A stretch of DNA of 6,792 bases from CAYUTA01 sp964447605 (GTDB lineage Bacteria; Bacillota; Clostridia; Christensenellales; CAG-138), in the NCBI GenBank assembly GCA_964447605.1, contig CAYUTA010000092.1:1-6792 (forward strand), written 5' to 3'. Under the pieces are notes generated by a model, which made no database searches, was not told the DNA's origin, and saw only the letters and a list, made by a program, of their open reading frames with translations. Positions 5,823 to 6,792 of the stretch are shown in pieces; position 1 is the first letter of the stretch; the number at the start of each line of letters is the position of its first letter. A program made the position numbers and the translations under genes.

Positions 5823-5849
5823 AGCCCCTCAAAAAGGGCTTGTTTTTTT
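5823..5849 (+). terminator. Rho-independent terminator with no assigned gene upstream
   Basis: AGCCC (5823-5827) pairs with GGGCT (5836-5840) around an 8-nt loop, followed by TTG and seven T residues (5843-5849). It is oriented on the plus strand and lies more than 640 nt after deoD and about 110 nt before the next start codon. No convincing plus-strand gene ends here. It may end a long deoD transcript, a small RNA, or act as an attenuator ahead of the secreted-protein gene. Confidence 0.65.
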
Positions 5850-5957
5850 GCACTAATTTTGACGAGTGGACAAAATATGGATTTTTCATTTATTTCCTGC
5901 ATAAGAATGGCAAAGCAGGGAAGCATCGTAACAACCCTGGGCAAAGGAGGAGGAACG

Positions 5958-6792
5958 ATGAAAAGAAGATTCATCATTTGGATAACGGCGTTGATGCTGA
6001 CGCTGAGCCTGACGATTGGAGCGGCCGCGGCAAAAGACGAAACATACGATCACCTGGATGTACGCAGTGCCGGAAAAGTAACCATTACCACGCAAACAAC
6101 CGACCAGAGTACCGGTCAGACCACGACGAGAACGGAAACAATCGATGTGGACATTTCCGATCTTTCGGTCAAGGTCAACGGCAAAAAGCTGCGTATGGGG
6201 GATAAGACCACCTCGGAAAGCGCGCTGTATCCATATGAATATCAAAGTGCGCGCAGGCTGAAAATTCCGGCCGGCGCAAAGATCAGCGTAACCTGTACGT
6301 TTGTGTTTACTTATGACGGAGCGCGGGAGAGCGTGACGGGCACCTATCGGTTCAGGCCTTCGGATACCAACTGCGAGGGTTGTCCGAAAGGAATCGACCT
6401 GCTGATAACGGCGGAGAAGATTAAAGACGTGATCGTGGGCGCGCGGCCGACGCCGCATCCATGCACGCCGACGCCTGTGCCGGAAACGCCGACGCCTGTG
6501 CCGGAGACGCCGACGCCTGTGCCGGAGACGCCGACGCCTGTGCCGGAGACGCCGACGCCGCATCCGGGCACGCCGACGCCGCGTCCGGGCACGCCGACGC
6601 CGCGTCCGGGCACGCCGACGCCGCATCCGGGCACGCCGACGCCGCATCCATGCACGCCGACGCCGCATCCATGCACGCCGACGCCGCATCCGGGCACGCC
6701 GACGCCGCATCCGGGCACGCCGACGCCGCATCCGGGCACGCCGACGCCGCATCCGGGTACGCCGACGCCGCATCCGGGTACGCCGACGCCGC
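5958..6792 (+). CDS. Secreted protein with Thr/Pro repeat tail (3' end beyond window)
   Basis: The frame is open for 278 codons to the window edge with no stop. Residues 1-25 are a signal peptide: MKRR, a hydrophobic core (FIIWITALMLTLSLTIG), then AAAA before KDE, suggesting cleavage near 25. Residues about 30-160 form a polar, Thr-rich, beta-prone region with no family I recognise; it contains C113 and a C139-x2-C142 pair (NCEGCPKG). From residue 163 the protein becomes heptads of TPTPxPx. GGAGGAGG-type sequence (AAAGGAGG, 5943-5950) 7 nt before the ATG fixes the start. Such proline-threonine tails are typical of extended wall-spanning or linker segments of surface proteins, so an extracellular location is inferred. 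Whether a cell-wall anchor or another domain follows lies outside the window. Confidence 0.85.
   Translation, partial: MKRRFIIWITALMLTLSLTIGAAAAKDETYDHLDVRSAGKVTITTQTTDQSTGQTTTRTETIDVDISDLSVKVNGKKLRMGDKTTSESALYPYEYQSARRLKIPAGAKISVTCTFVFTYDGARESVTGTYRFRPSDTNCEGCPKGIDLLITAEKIKDVIVGARPTPHPCTPTPVPETPTPVPETPTPVPETPTPVPETPTPHPGTPTPRPGTPTPRPGTPTPHPGTPTPHPCTPTPHPCTPTPHPGTPTPHPGTPTPHPGTPTPHPGTPTPHPGTPTP
6444..6792 (+). repeat. Array of 21-bp coding repeats (TPTPxPx)
   Basis: Sixteen complete 21-bp units and a 13-base partial unit run in frame to the window end. In order, the unit endings are HPC (first, opening with Arg instead of Thr), VPE x4, HPG, RPG x2, HPG, HPC x2 and HPG x5. Neighbouring units of one type are nearly identical at the DNA level, even at third positions, which points to recent tandem duplication. 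Because units are 21 bp, gain or loss keeps the frame. The array may continue past the window. Confidence 0.95.

Noticed and set aside
5859..5864. TTGACG as -35 box for the secreted-protein gene
   Set aside because: No acceptable -10 element lies at proper spacing (only TTTTTC-like sequence), so the promoter of this gene could not be placed with confidence.
5886..6773. 295-codon minus-strand frame rich in RRRRARM-type repeats, and a second CGVGVPG frame
   Set aside because: Both arise from the 21-bp array read backwards. The plus-strand frame has a signal peptide, a good ribosome site and a sensible N-terminal domain.
6444..6792. Regular repeats considered as a CRISPR array
   Set aside because: The units are 21 bp, directly abutting, without spacers, and encode an in-frame Thr/Pro repeat.

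Overview
The window looks like a chromosomal segment from a GC-rich Gram-positive anaerobe of the Clostridia, probably an Oscillospirales/Ruminococcaceae-type gut bacterium. This is inference. It rests on the strong AAGGAGG-type ribosome sites, sigma-A-like promoters, a BTAD-family regulator with a nucleotide-cyclase-like tail, bacterial-type AsnA and DeoD, and a Lys/Ala/Pro-rich membrane protein. No phage, plasmid, transposase, CRISPR or RNA gene was recognised.

Layout: (1) 110-1108 (+), a membrane protein with a histone-H1-like N-terminus, about four membrane segments and a C-terminal Cys/His metal-site-like domain. (2) 1109-1531, a convergent intergenic region with a strong hairpin, a hairpin cluster and copy 1 of a dispersed repeat. 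(3) 1532-2761 (-), a BTAD transcriptional regulator with its own promoter. (4) 2887-3108, a spacer with one weak hairpin. (5) 3109-4116 (-), asnA. (6) 4117-4460, a divergent control region whose promoters interleave, followed by a GC-rich structured leader of about 245 nt ahead of deoD. (7) 4461-5180 (+), deoD. (8) 5181-5957, a 777-nt region with no certain gene. It holds repeat copy 2 (inverted relative to copy 1), two hairpins, traces of one or two very small minus-strand ORFs, and an orphan rho-independent terminator. (9) 5958 to the window end (+), a secreted protein ending in an in-frame array of 21-bp TPTPxPx repeats, cut by the window edge.

The two enzymes are housekeeping functions: asparagine synthesis from ammonia and purine nucleoside salvage. 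They share a divergent control region, not an operon. The regulator lies downstream of asnA on the same strand but has its own promoter; no target can be assigned. The most unusual material is the inverted pair of intergenic repeats bracketing the regulator, asnA and deoD (with what looks like a micro-inversion in one copy), the structured deoD leader, the H1-like/membrane/Cys-His protein, and the very homogeneous proline-threonine repeat gene. I do not see a clear new multigene system here.
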